This document shows, one piece after another, positions 41,329-49,284 of a DNA stretch of 64,000 bases. The position numbers and the translations under genes are program-made. The notes beneath the pieces are model-generated. The model worked only from the letters and a program-made list of their open reading frames with translations, ran no database searches and was not told where the DNA came from. The stretch is from contig NZ_LT629749.1 in assembly GCF_900105065.1 (NCBI RefSeq), forward strand, positions 4,030,001 through 4,094,000, given 5' to 3'. The DNA is from Friedmanniella luteola (GTDB lineage: Bacteria > Actinomycetota > Actinomycetes > Propionibacteriales > Propionibacteriaceae). How positions within the stretch are numbered: the stretch's first letter is position 1; every line of letters begins with the position of its first letter.

Positions 41329-41661
41329 TCAGCGCGGCGGCAGCGAGCGGGCGAAGGCCAGACCGTGGTCGAGCCAGCCGTCGAGGTCCGCGTCGTCGAC
41401 GGAGCCGTCGACGTCGGCGTGCACCCAGCCGGTCATCGGCCGGCCCCGCATGACGAACGGGCCCACCCGCGGGTCCCGCTCCAGCGCCTCCTGGTCGCTC
41501 GCGTCGCAGCGGACCAGGAGGCCGCCCTGGCCGCTGGCGCTGACGGCGAGGTGCCCGGCCACCAGGAAGGCGAGCCCGCCGAACATCCGCCGCTCGGTCA
41601 CGTCGGCTTCCGACGCCAGCCGCTCCCGCAGCCGGTCGGCCAGCTCGAGGTCGTACGTCAC
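41329..41661 (-). CDS. TfoX N-terminal-domain protein
   Basis: A 110-residue protein recognised as the TfoX/Sxy N-terminal domain by ERRMFGGLAFLVAGHLAVS (about residues 23-41), GGLLVRCDASDQEAL and VMRGRPMTGWVHADVD. In gamma-proteobacteria TfoX controls competence, but the isolated domain is widespread in actinobacteria with no known role. I begin at the GTG at 41661 (VTYDLELADRL), because the longer open frame upstream is low-complexity Pro/Ala/Thr and overlaps the zinc-ribbon gene. Cytoplasmic. Confidence 0.8.
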   Translation of the reverse strand: MTYDLELADRLRERLASEADVTERRMFGGLAFLVAGHLAVSASGQGGLLVRCDASDQEALERDPRVGPFVMRGRPMTGWVHADVDGSVDDADLDGWLDHGLAFARSLPPR

Positions 41662-41701
41662 GCCCGCAGTATGGCGGCCTCGGGGCGTCGCGGGAAGGTG
41701 G

Positions 41702-41980
41702 TCAGGCCGCGGCGACGGGGTCGTGGCAAGTGTCGGCCCCGCTGCCGTGCCGGGGGTGGCGGTGCCGCCGGCCCCCGTAGATGACGGCGCCGCAGGTGCA
41801 GGACGCCCAGTCGCACCGACGGTTGCTGCAGTGCGGGCTGGTGGTGTCGAGGTTGGTGCAGTGCGGGCAGACGACGTGCCGGGCCGCGAGCCAGGCCGTC
41901 CGCCGGCCCTGCGGCTCGGCCGGGCGGCCACTCAGGGTGAGGACGTGGAACCAGCGGGTCCAGACCGGGTGGGGGATCAC
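41702..41980 (-). CDS. Small zinc-ribbon-like protein
   Basis: A 92-residue basic protein with GGAGCGTCTC before its GTG. The cysteine pattern VVCPHCTN, then HCSNRRCDWASCTCG, followed by His-rich RRHRHPRHGSGADTCH, suggests one or two zinc-binding knuckles. N-terminal WTRWFHVLTLSG may form a small beta sheet. I recognise no family. It is co-oriented with the TfoX-like gene, 40 bases upstream of it. Confidence 0.5.
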   Translation of the reverse strand: MIPHPVWTRWFHVLTLSGRPAEPQGRRTAWLAARHVVCPHCTNLDTTSPHCSNRRCDWASCTCGAVIYGGRRHRHPRHGSGADTCHDPVAAA

Positions 41981-42315
41981 GAGACGCTCCGGCGTACGAG
42001 GCGGACGGCGGGCTGCGGGACGAGAGGAGCTACGGGCACGGGTGGCACTTCCGGAGAGCACGGTGTCGAGGACAGGACACGCCGCCGTCGCCGTGCCCTG
42101 CGCCCGGGGGTACCCACCGCCGGTGGAGCGCACACACCGTCGGACCGACGGCCCGTGTGCTGCACGTCACCCCGCTCGCCCCGGAATACCCGGCCCCGAC
42201 CGCTGGTTGTGCAGACCAGTGCCGTCCGGTGCAAGACCCCCGGGCCTCACCCCTTCGCCGCTTCGAGCGGCCACTCGCCGAGAGGCGTCTGCCGGGCGGC
42301 ACCCCATCTTCCTCC
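41981..42315. other. 335-bp region between zinc-ribbon and phosphotransferase genes
   Basis: No convincing gene is seen. It holds the compound hairpin at 42130-42160 and presumably the promoter of the zinc-ribbon/TfoX pair. Several short open frames on the minus strand here are low-complexity and look spurious. Confidence 0.5.
42130..42160. terminator. Compound hairpin downstream of the phosphotransferase gene
   Basis: GCACAC pairs with GTGTGC outside, and CCGTCGG pairs with CCGACGG inside, with a single-base apical gap. It lies about 155 bases beyond the minus-strand stop, so it may be a terminator for that gene or a regulatory structure upstream of the zinc-ribbon gene. Confidence 0.45.
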
Positions 42316-43449
42316 TCAGCACGCCGCTGAAGGGCCCCAGTCGCCCGCGGCCAGCAGTGCTCCCACCTCCAGATCGGCGATCGCCTGCGCGTAGCGCGGG
42401 AACACGACGTCCCAGAACCCACCGCGCGGACCGACCTGCACCCCGACGGCACCGGCCAGCCGGGCCGCCGGCAGCAGCAGGGCCAGCCGGTAGTCGTCCC
42501 ACAGCCGCTCGAACGGGTAGCCGGTGGTGCCCAGCGCCACGAGGCGCCTGTGATAGCCGCGCAGCAGCTCGCGCTCGGCCGCCCGGCGCTGCTCGGGCAC
42601 GCAGGAGCCGGCCAGCAACCAGGCGACGTCGACCGCCGGCCGGCCCCGCGTCGCGGCCTGCCAGTCGATCACGGCGACGGACCGGTCGCCGTCGGCCTCG
42701 GGGAAGAACAGGTTGGGGCCGTCGAGGTCCTGGTGGACGAGGGTGCGGGGCGGCGTCAGCAGCAGGTACCCGGCGACCGCCTCGAGGTGCTCGCTCAACA
42801 GCGCTCCGGCCTGCTCGATCTCCGCGGTGACCGGGACCGACAGCCGGGCGAGGAAGGTCGGCCACGTCGCGTCCACCAGGTCGTGCAGGTGCGGCACCGA
42901 CAGCGGTCCGCGCAGCTCCAGCCAGTCCTCCGCCGCGATCCGCGGGTCCTCCCACCAGGCCACGTGGACGGCGGCGATCGCGTCGAGGACCAGCCGCAGG
43001 TCCGCGACGGTCGCGCCGTCCAGCCAGTCGCCGTGGTCCGCGGGCGCCAGGTCCTCCAGCAGGAGCACCGCCGCCCCGTCCGCGAGGTCGACCGCGGCGG
43101 CGTGGCAGCGCGGGGTGCGGACCGGGGTGTCCGCCGCCAGCTCGCGGTAGAAACGGACCTCGCGCTCGACGTAGCCGAGCGAGTGCACGAGGGCGCGCAC
43201 GTACGGGTCGGGCGAGGAGAACTTCGCCACCAGCGTGGCCGGCGCACCCGGCGCCGCCCCGTCGTAGGTCAGCCGCAGCCGGACCAGGACCCCCGTCATC
43301 CCCCGCTCCGGGTGCAGGGGCTCCGAGCCGAAGCCGGCGACCCGCCCCTCGGGCAGGGCGCCCGATGCGCGCAGCCGCTCCGTCAGCCAGCCGGCCGTCA
43401 GCTCCTCGGGCTGACGCGGGTAGGCCTCGGCGCCGGCCCCACCGTCCAT
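42316..43449 (-). CDS. Phosphotransferase (aminoglycoside/ecdysteroid-kinase-like)
   Basis: A 377-residue kinase-like protein. ATP-lobe features include VAKFSSPDPYVRAL with the candidate Lys; AAVLLLEDLAPADHGDW is the hinge. The catalytic loop is TLVHQDLDGPNLFF (HxDxxxxN), and the metal Asp lies in VAVIDWQAATRG. The length and order match the DUF1679/EcKinase branch of APH-like phosphotransferases, which phosphorylate hydroxyls of small molecules; the substrate is unknown. I prefer the ATG at 43449 after a G-rich ribosome site over the GTG at 43455. The downstream side is a non-coding stretch with a hairpin. Confidence 0.85.
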   Translation of the reverse strand: MDGGAGAEAYPRQPEELTAGWLTERLRASGALPEGRVAGFGSEPLHPERGMTGVLVRLRLTYDGAAPGAPATLVAKFSSPDPYVRALVHSLGYVEREVRFYRELAADTPVRTPRCHAAAVDLADGAAVLLLEDLAPADHGDWLDGATVADLRLVLDAIAAVHVAWWEDPRIAAEDWLELRGPLSVPHLHDLVDATWPTFLARLSVPVTAEIEQAGALLSEHLEAVAGYLLLTPPRTLVHQDLDGPNLFFPEADGDRSVAVIDWQAATRGRPAVDVAWLLAGSCVPEQRRAAERELLRGYHRRLVALGTTGYPFERLWDDYRLALLLPAARLAGAVGVQVGPRGGFWDVVFPRYAQAIADLEVGALLAAGDWGPSAAC

Positions 43450-43480
43450 GCCCACCCCCCTCGTGACCGGCGACGACCCC

Positions 43481-44560
43481 TCAGACGGCGAGCGCCCGCA
43501 CCGCCAGCACGTCGGGCAGGTGCGCGGCCAGCTGGTCCCAGGAGTCGCCGTCGTCGAGGCTGGCGAACACCGAACCGTCCCGCGCCCCGAGGTAGAGCCC
43601 GGCCTGGTCGCCGTGGTCGGTCGTCATCGCGTCCCGCATGACCGCGGCCCAGAAGTCGTCGGGCAGACCGCGACCCGACGGCGTCCAGCTCTCCCCGGCG
43701 TCGGTCGACCGCCAGACCCGGGCCCGGCCCTCCGGCGGGATCCGGGCGCCGTCGGCGACCAGCGGGAACACGTAGACGGTCTCCGGCTGGTGGGGGTGCA
43801 CGACGATCGGGAACCCGAAGTCGGCGGGCAGCCCGTCGGCGATGGAGACCCAGCGGTCGCCGCCGTCGTCGGAGCGGTAGACGCCGTGGTGGTTCTGCGC
43901 GAAGAGCCGCTGCGGGGCGGCGGGGTGCGCGGCCACCTTGTGCACGCACTGCCCGAACTCCGGCCACGGGTCAGGGAAGAAGTAGGCCTTGATCCCCTGG
44001 TTCGCCGGCGCCCAGGTGCCACCGCCGTCGGCGGTCCGGTAGACGCCGCCCGTCGACATGGCCACCGTGACCTGCTGGGGGTTCTCGGGGTGCGGCACGA
44101 TCGTGTGGATGGCCTGACCGCCGAACCCGGCCCCCCACTCCTCCCGGTGCGGGTGGTCCCACAGCGAGCGGACCAGCGTGAACGACTCGCCGCGGTCCTC
44201 GGAGCGGAACAGCGCCGACGGCTGCGTGCCGGCCCAGACGACGTCCGGCTCCACCACCGACGGCTGGATCTGCCAGACCCGCTCGACGCTGCTGCCGAGG
44301 TCGGCCGGGAACCGCACGGCGGCCCCGTGCGCCTCGGTCCAGCTCGCGCCCAGGTCGTCGGAGTAGTAGATGCCGGGCCCCCAGTGCTCGCTGGTGCCGC
44401 CGGCGAACAGCCGCGGGACGGCGCCGCGGTCGTCGACGCCGAGCCCGTAGATGCCCTGCATCAAGAACTCCGGCGCCGACCACGTCCAGCGGTCCCGGTC
44501 GTCCGACCGCCCGATCCACAGCCCCTTCTTGGTCCCCACCAGCAGCACTGCTCCGCTCAT
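43481..44560 (-). CDS. BNR/sialidase-type beta-propeller repeat protein
   Basis: A 359-residue protein with the recurring Asp-box pattern S-x-D-x-G-x-x-W: IYYSDDLGASWTEA, LFRSEDRGESFTL, VYRTADGGGTWAPA, VYRSDDGGDRWVSI, VWRSTDAGESWTPS and VFASLDDGDSWDQL, giving six or seven blades. This fold is shared by sialidases, plant HCF136-type assembly factors and VPS10 proteins. Catalytic sialidase residues are not obvious and there is no signal peptide, so a cytoplasmic binding role is likely. The ATG at 44560 is preceded by GAGGAGCGGGC. It starts 32 bases upstream of the phosphotransferase gene region in transcription order, suggesting a two-gene transcript. Confidence 0.8.
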   Translation of the reverse strand: MSGAVLLVGTKKGLWIGRSDDRDRWTWSAPEFLMQGIYGLGVDDRGAVPRLFAGGTSEHWGPGIYYSDDLGASWTEAHGAAVRFPADLGSSVERVWQIQPSVVEPDVVWAGTQPSALFRSEDRGESFTLVRSLWDHPHREEWGAGFGGQAIHTIVPHPENPQQVTVAMSTGGVYRTADGGGTWAPANQGIKAYFFPDPWPEFGQCVHKVAAHPAAPQRLFAQNHHGVYRSDDGGDRWVSIADGLPADFGFPIVVHPHQPETVYVFPLVADGARIPPEGRARVWRSTDAGESWTPSGRGLPDDFWAAVMRDAMTTDHGDQAGLYLGARDGSVFASLDDGDSWDQLAAHLPDVLAVRALAV

Positions 44561-44764
44561 GCCCGCTCCTCGCTCGTACGCCCGTCCTGGCCTCGTCGCC
44601 GTGGGACGCGCAGGGTGATGACGGGCAGACCGCTGTCGGTGGTCGAACTCATCGGCCCCGCGCCGGGCACCCGGACCGGTCCGGTGGCCGACCGTCGCGG
44701 CCACCGAGCCGGCCCCCCTGGGTGTTTCCCCCTGGCACCCGGCCGGAGCCGGGTGCGTCCTGCA

Positions 44765-44809
44765 CCGGGAGCGGGCTGCGGCTCCCCCGAGACCGCGGCC
44801 CGCTCCCGG
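44765..44809. terminator. Strong hairpin after the PhzF-like gene
   Basis: Perfect 12-bp arms CCGGGAGCGGGC and GCCCGCTCCCGG (44798-44809) lie 20 bases past the minus-strand stop. A further 9-bp hairpin (GCACCCGGC/GCCGGGTGC) lies at 44735-44756. Confidence 0.7.
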
Positions 44810-44829
44810 AGCCTGTCGTGGTGGTCCGG

Positions 44830-45717
44830 TCAGCCCCGTCCCACCAGGTGCGCGAGCCCCGTGCCGGCCAGCGCCAGTCGCGGGAGCTCGACCGCGTGCC
44901 CCGTCACGTCCACCCCGCTGCCCGCCGCCTCCGGGATGTGCACGGAGAGCTGGCTCGGCCGGCCCAGCTCCTCGCCCTGGAAGACCGCGATGGTGCTGGG
45001 CAGGGGCACGGCCCCGAGGGCCCGCAGGTAGCCGCCCAGCGCGGCGGCCGCCGCCCCGGTCGCCGGGTCCTCGACCACCCCGCCCGGCGGGAAGGGGTTG
45101 CGCGCGAAGAAGGCCGACGGCGAGGCGCGCCAGACGAGGTCCACCGTCGTCCAGCCGCGCCAGCTCATCAGCGTCCGGAGGGCGGCGAAGTCGTAGACCA
45201 GGTCCGCCAGCCGAGCGCGCTCGCGGACGGCGATCACGGGGTGCCAGGCCCCGGCGAAGGCCACCCGTGGCGGCAACGCCGGGTCGAGGTCGGTCGCCGA
45301 CCAGCCCAGCGCCGCGAGCAGCGCCTCCAGGTCGGCGGCCGGCAGCGCGGCGACCTGGGTCGGCACGCTGGTCAGGGTGGCGGCCAGCATCCCGCAGGTC
45401 GACGACGTGGTCTGCACGCTGACCCGGCCCGACCGGGTGTGCAGCGTCATCGTGCCCGGACCGTGCCGCTCGGCGTGCGCCACCGCCGCCGCGATGGTCG
45501 CGTGCCCGCAGAACGACACCTCGGCCCGGGGGCTGAAGTACCGCACGACGTAGTCGTCGTCACCGACCGGGAACAGGAAGGCCGTCTCGGAGTAGCCGAC
45601 GTCCGCGGCGACCCGTTGCATCACCTCGGAGTCCGCGCCCGTGGCGTCGAGCACTACTCCCGCCGGGTTCCCCCCGGCGGGGTGCTGGCTGAAGGCGGTG
45701 TACCTCAGCACGTCCAC
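44830..45717 (-). CDS. PhzF-family isomerase/epimerase-like protein
   Basis: A 295-residue protein with the duplicated diaminopimelate-epimerase-like fold of PhzF: RYTAFSQHPAGGNPAGVV at the N-terminus, VGYSETAFLFP containing the catalytic Glu (about residue 45), VSFCGHATIAAAVA, and in the second half VVEDPATGAAAAALGGYL. It would catalyse a proton-transfer isomerisation; phenazine genes are absent, so a role in phenazine synthesis is unlikely. The GTG at 45717 is divergent from the STAND regulator, with 141 bases between them, which hints that the regulator may control it. Confidence 0.87.
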   Translation of the reverse strand: MDVLRYTAFSQHPAGGNPAGVVLDATGADSEVMQRVAADVGYSETAFLFPVGDDDYVVRYFSPRAEVSFCGHATIAAAVAHAERHGPGTMTLHTRSGRVSVQTTSSTCGMLAATLTSVPTQVAALPAADLEALLAALGWSATDLDPALPPRVAFAGAWHPVIAVRERARLADLVYDFAALRTLMSWRGWTTVDLVWRASPSAFFARNPFPPGGVVEDPATGAAAAALGGYLRALGAVPLPSTIAVFQGEELGRPSQLSVHIPEAAGSGVDVTGHAVELPRLALAGTGLAHLVGRG

Positions 45718-45822
45718 GGCGGCCCCCCCGACTCCGTCCGACCTGCCCGTCCCCGGTAGGCGACGGGGACGATCCTCGTCCTGCCGGGTGCTGCACGGCC
45801 ACGGACGGAACCCGCACAGTTC

Positions 45823-45851
45823 TCGCACACTCGGCGACGGTCTTCTACGAT
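45823..45851 (+). promoter_or_regulatory. Putative leaderless promoter of the STAND regulator
   Basis: A -10-like TACGAT at 45846-45851 ends seven bases before the GTG at 45859, with a weak -35-like TCGCAC 17 bases upstream (45823-45828). The spacing places transcription initiation at the start codon. No ribosome site precedes the GTG. Confidence 0.45.
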
Positions 45852-45858
45852 CACAGGC

Positions 45859-48243
45859 GTGCTGCACGAGGCGGACGGGGCCGCCGCACCCTTCGCGCAC
45901 CGGCTGCGTGCGCTGCGGGAACGGGTGGGGCTGACCCAGGAGGAGCTGGCCAGCCGGGCCGGCCTGACCTCGCACGCGGTCAGCGCGCTGGAGCGGGGCG
46001 CCCGGACCCGCCCCTACCCGCACACCGTCCGCGCCCTGGCCACCGCGCTGGAGCTGGACGGCGCGGAGCAGGCGGCCCTGATCGCGTCCCTGCCCAGCCG
46101 GCGCGCCCCCGCGGCCACGCAGCCGACGCCGGCCCCCGCCACCCCCGAGCGCCGGCCCACGTCGTCCGCGCCGACGCCGCCGCCCGGCGTCGTCGTGCCG
46201 CCCACCCCGCTGCACGGCCGCGACGGCGACCTGGCCGCCCTGACCAGCCTCGTGCGCTCCGGTCGCGTCCGGCTGGTCACCCTGACGGGGATGGGCGGCG
46301 TCGGGAAGACCCGGCTGGCGGTGGCGCTGGCCGCTGCCCTGGCCGACGACTTCCCCGACGGCGTGGTCCAGGTCGCCCTCGCCTCGGTGGCCAGCCCGGC
46401 CGCCGTCCTCGACACCCTGGGTCGTGCCCTCGGTCTCTCCGGGGCCGACGGCCCGGACGCCGTGGAGCTGGTCGCGGCCCACCTCGGCCGGCGATGCGTG
46501 CTGGTCCTGCTGGACAACCTGGAGCACCTGGTCGACGCGGCCGCCGACCTCGGCCGCCTGGTGGCGCTCTGCCCGGCGGTGACCGTGCTGGTGTCCAGCC
46601 GCGCGCCGCTCCGCGTCCGCGGCGAGCACGAGTACCCCGTCGGTCCGCTCGCGCTGCCCTCCCCCGACGCGCTCACCGAGCAGGAGCTGGCCGCCTCCCC
46701 CGCCGGGGCGCTCGTGCTGGACCAGGTCCGGGCCGTCGCCCCCGGCCTGGAGCTGACGCCGGACCGCGTCCAGGCGCTCGCGACCCTCTGCGCCCGGCTG
46801 TCCGGCATCCCGCTGGCGCTGGAGCTGGCGACCGCCCGGCTCCGGCTGCTGACGCCCCGCGCGCTGCTGGAGCGGCTGGACTCGGTCCTCGACTCCTCTT
46901 CCGGCGCCCGGGACCTGCCCGAGCGGCAGCGGACGATGCGGGCCACCCTCGACTGGAGCCACGGCCTGCTGACGCCCGCCCAGCAGCTGCTGTTCACCGT
47001 GCTGTCGGTGTTCCGCGGCGGCGCGACCCTGGACGCCGTCGAGCAGGTCGTCGTGGCCAGCACCGCGCTCTCGGCGGCCGACGTCGTCGAGCAGCTCGAG
47101 GTGCTGGTCGAGCAGTCCATGGTGGTGCTGCGGACCGGGGAGGACGGCCGGCGCCGCTACACGATGCTGGAGCCGGTCGCGCAGTACGCGCAGGCCCTGC
47201 TGGACGGCCCGCTGGCCCAGAGCGCGTCCCGCGCCCACGCCGAGGTCTACCGGGCGCTCGCCCGGCAGGCGGCCAGCGGCTACGAGGGCGCGGACCAGGT
47301 GCTCTGGCTGGCCCGGACCGAGGCCGAGGAGCCCAACCTGCTGGTGGCCGTCGAGCGCGGCCTGACCGGCGGAGACCCCGACACCTCGGGCGGGATCGTC
47401 TGGGAGCTGTGGCTGTACTGGTGGCTCCGCGGGCAGTTCCGCCGCGGCCGCGAGCAGGCCGAGCGCTGCCTGCCCGCCGCGCTGACCCCGGCCGTGCTCG
47501 CCCGGGTCACCCTCAGCGCGGCCACCATGGCCTACGCCGGGGGCGACATGCCCGCCAGTGCGCGCTACTGGGCGGAGGCCCTGCGCCTGGGCGAGGAGCT
47601 GCAGGACCCGGAGGTGGTCTGCAAGGCGCTGGCGGGGACCGGGCTCGCGGCGCTGGCCGTCGGGGACCTCACCGTGGCGGCCGACCGCTTCCGCCGGGCG
47701 CTGCCGGCCTGCGCCGAGGCCGGCGAGCCGGGGATCTGGATGAGCTCGCTGACGCACGTCTGGCTGGGCACGGTGGTGCTGCTGCAGGGCGACCCCGTCG
47801 GCGCGGAGGCGCAGGTCCACGAGGGCCTGGAGATCGCCCGCCGCCGGGGTGACCGGCTCTCCACCTACGTGGCGCTCTACAACCTCTCCCAGGCGGCGCT
47901 GGCCGCGCACGAGTACCGGCGGGCGCGGGCCTACCTCGAGGAGGGCATCGTGCTGTCGGAGCAGACCGTCGACCTCGCCAACCTCGCCTACTTCCTCGAC
48001 AGCCTGGCCGTCGTCGAGTCCGTCGACGGCCGCCACGACCGCGTGCCCGTCCTGCTGGGCGCGGCGCGCGGCTTCCGCGACGTCGTCGGCGGCGTGTACG
48101 CCTACTACGTCCCGGACGCGTCGCTGGGCGCGGCCGCGGAGCGGCAGGCGCGGGCGGTGCTCGGCGCGGCCGCCTACGACGAGGCGTTCGACCGCGGCCG
48201 GGACCTGGACGTCACCGCCGCCGTCCGCGTCGCCCTGGCCTGA
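45859..48243 (+). CDS. XRE-type HTH / STAND NTPase / TPR transcriptional regulator
   Basis: A 794-residue multidomain regulator. Residues about 12-70 are a Cro/C1 helix-turn-helix (LRERVGLTQEELASRAGLTS then AVSALERGAR). After a Pro/Thr linker, a STAND-type NTPase follows: P-loop TLTGMGGVGKTRLA (about 142-155), Walker B CVLVLLDNLEHLV (about 213) and SSRAPLRVRGEHEYPVGPL as sensor 1. A winged-helix region contains LDWSHGLLTPAQQLLFTVLS. From about 480 to 780 lie TPR-like helices. Such proteins (AfsR/SARP-like organisation, but with XRE instead of SARP domain) switch between ADP and ATP states to control nearby genes. PhzF-like gene is divergent. GTG start, likely leaderless. Confidence 0.9.
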   Translation: MLHEADGAAAPFAHRLRALRERVGLTQEELASRAGLTSHAVSALERGARTRPYPHTVRALATALELDGAEQAALIASLPSRRAPAATQPTPAPATPERRPTSSAPTPPPGVVVPPTPLHGRDGDLAALTSLVRSGRVRLVTLTGMGGVGKTRLAVALAAALADDFPDGVVQVALASVASPAAVLDTLGRALGLSGADGPDAVELVAAHLGRRCVLVLLDNLEHLVDAAADLGRLVALCPAVTVLVSSRAPLRVRGEHEYPVGPLALPSPDALTEQELAASPAGALVLDQVRAVAPGLELTPDRVQALATLCARLSGIPLALELATARLRLLTPRALLERLDSVLDSSSGARDLPERQRTMRATLDWSHGLLTPAQQLLFTVLSVFRGGATLDAVEQVVVASTALSAADVVEQLEVLVEQSMVVLRTGEDGRRRYTMLEPVAQYAQALLDGPLAQSASRAHAEVYRALARQAASGYEGADQVLWLARTEAEEPNLLVAVERGLTGGDPDTSGGIVWELWLYWWLRGQFRRGREQAERCLPAALTPAVLARVTLSAATMAYAGGDMPASARYWAEALRLGEELQDPEVVCKALAGTGLAALAVGDLTVAADRFRRALPACAEAGEPGIWMSSLTHVWLGTVVLLQGDPVGAEAQVHEGLEIARRRGDRLSTYVALYNLSQAALAAHEYRRARAYLEEGIVLSEQTVDLANLAYFLDSLAVVESVDGRHDRVPVLLGAARGFRDVVGGVYAYYVPDASLGAAAERQARAVLGAAAYDEAFDRGRDLDVTAAVRVALA

Positions 48244-48283
48244 CCGCCGCGCGGATCCGGCCGAGGACGCCGGCCCCTGGTCG

Positions 48284-49138
48284 TCACGGGCCCGGCGGGC
48301 CGCGCCGGATGCGCTCCCGCATCGCGACCAGCGGTCCCCGCCAGTGCGAGATGCCCTCCATCCACCAGGTGACGCCGGCGTCGGCGAAGCGGCCCACCAG
48401 CGCCCGGTCCGCGGCCCCGCCGTCGCCCACGGTGTCCCCGCCGAAGACGACGTCGTAGGGGCCGGACCCGGTGCGGTGCTGCGCCACGTAGCGGACCAGC
48501 TGGGCGAGCGCCGCCGGTTGCTCGTCCGGCGGGACCGAGAACATCAGCGGGTGGACCCCGTCGAAGCGGGCGGCGCGCCGGAACGGGGCCCGGCGGGGCC
48601 ACTCGCCGCCGACCCAGATCGGCACGTGCTCCTGCAGCGGCGGCGGCAGCAGCTGGGCCTCCCGGACGGTGTGGTGCTCCCCGGTGAAGGTGAACGGCTC
48701 GCCGCTCCACAACCCCTGCAGCACCGCCAGGCCCTCGTCGAGCTTGGCGGCGCGGACGCGGGCGTCGGTCTCCTCGCCGAAGTCCCCGAACTCCAGGCCC
48801 GGCGGCCCGCCCAGCCCGACGCCGACCGTCAGCCGCCCGCCGGACAGGTGGTCGAGCGTGGCCAGCTCGCGGGCGACCTTGGCGGGCCGACGACGGGCCA
48901 GCGGCAGCACCATCGGCCCGATCCGCACCCGCGAGGTGGCCGCGGCGATCAGGGCCAGCGCCACCGTCGGGTCGACCGACGGCTGCCGCGGCTCTCCGTC
49001 GCCCTCGCCGCTCCACTGCAGGTGGTCCCAGACCCAGAAGCCGTCCCAGCCGGAGTCCTCGGCCTCCACCGCCAGCGCCGCCAGCAGCTGTGGGTCGGCG
49101 TACTCGCCGAAGATCGGCACGTTCATCCCGAAGCGCAT
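48284..49138 (-). CDS. LLM-class (luciferase-like) flavin-dependent oxidoreductase
   Basis: A 284-residue TIM-barrel protein of the bacterial luciferase/F420-dependent family. GFWVWDHLQW (about residue 33), TSRVRIGPMVLPLARRRP, LSGGRLTVGVGLGGPPGLEF and LLPPPLQEHVPIWVGGEW are family landmarks. It would use FMN or F420; actinobacteria often use F420, but the sequence alone does not decide. It is divergent from the PASTA kinase and convergent with the STAND regulator (40 bases between stops). No operon partner. Confidence 0.88.
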   Translation of the reverse strand: MRFGMNVPIFGEYADPQLLAALAVEAEDSGWDGFWVWDHLQWSGEGDGEPRQPSVDPTVALALIAAATSRVRIGPMVLPLARRRPAKVARELATLDHLSGGRLTVGVGLGGPPGLEFGDFGEETDARVRAAKLDEGLAVLQGLWSGEPFTFTGEHHTVREAQLLPPPLQEHVPIWVGGEWPRRAPFRRAARFDGVHPLMFSVPPDEQPAALAQLVRYVAQHRTGSGPYDVVFGGDTVGDGGAADRALVGRFADAGVTWWMEGISHWRGPLVAMRERIRRGPPGP

Positions 49139-49284
49139 CGCGGCTCCCCTCGTCGTCGAGGATCTCGTGCTACCAGCCGGCGCCGACAGTTCCGGGCCCG
49201 ACCGCGGTGCGGCACCCGCGACCCCTCCGCCCGGAGAAGACGGCAGACTGTGCGGGTGCAGCGACAGAGCCGGGACGCGGACGG

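Noticed and set aside
44830-45717. Phenazine biosynthesis cluster
   Set aside because: Only a PhzF-like protein is present; no PhzA-E or other pathway genes are nearby, and PhzF-like isomerases are common in non-producers.
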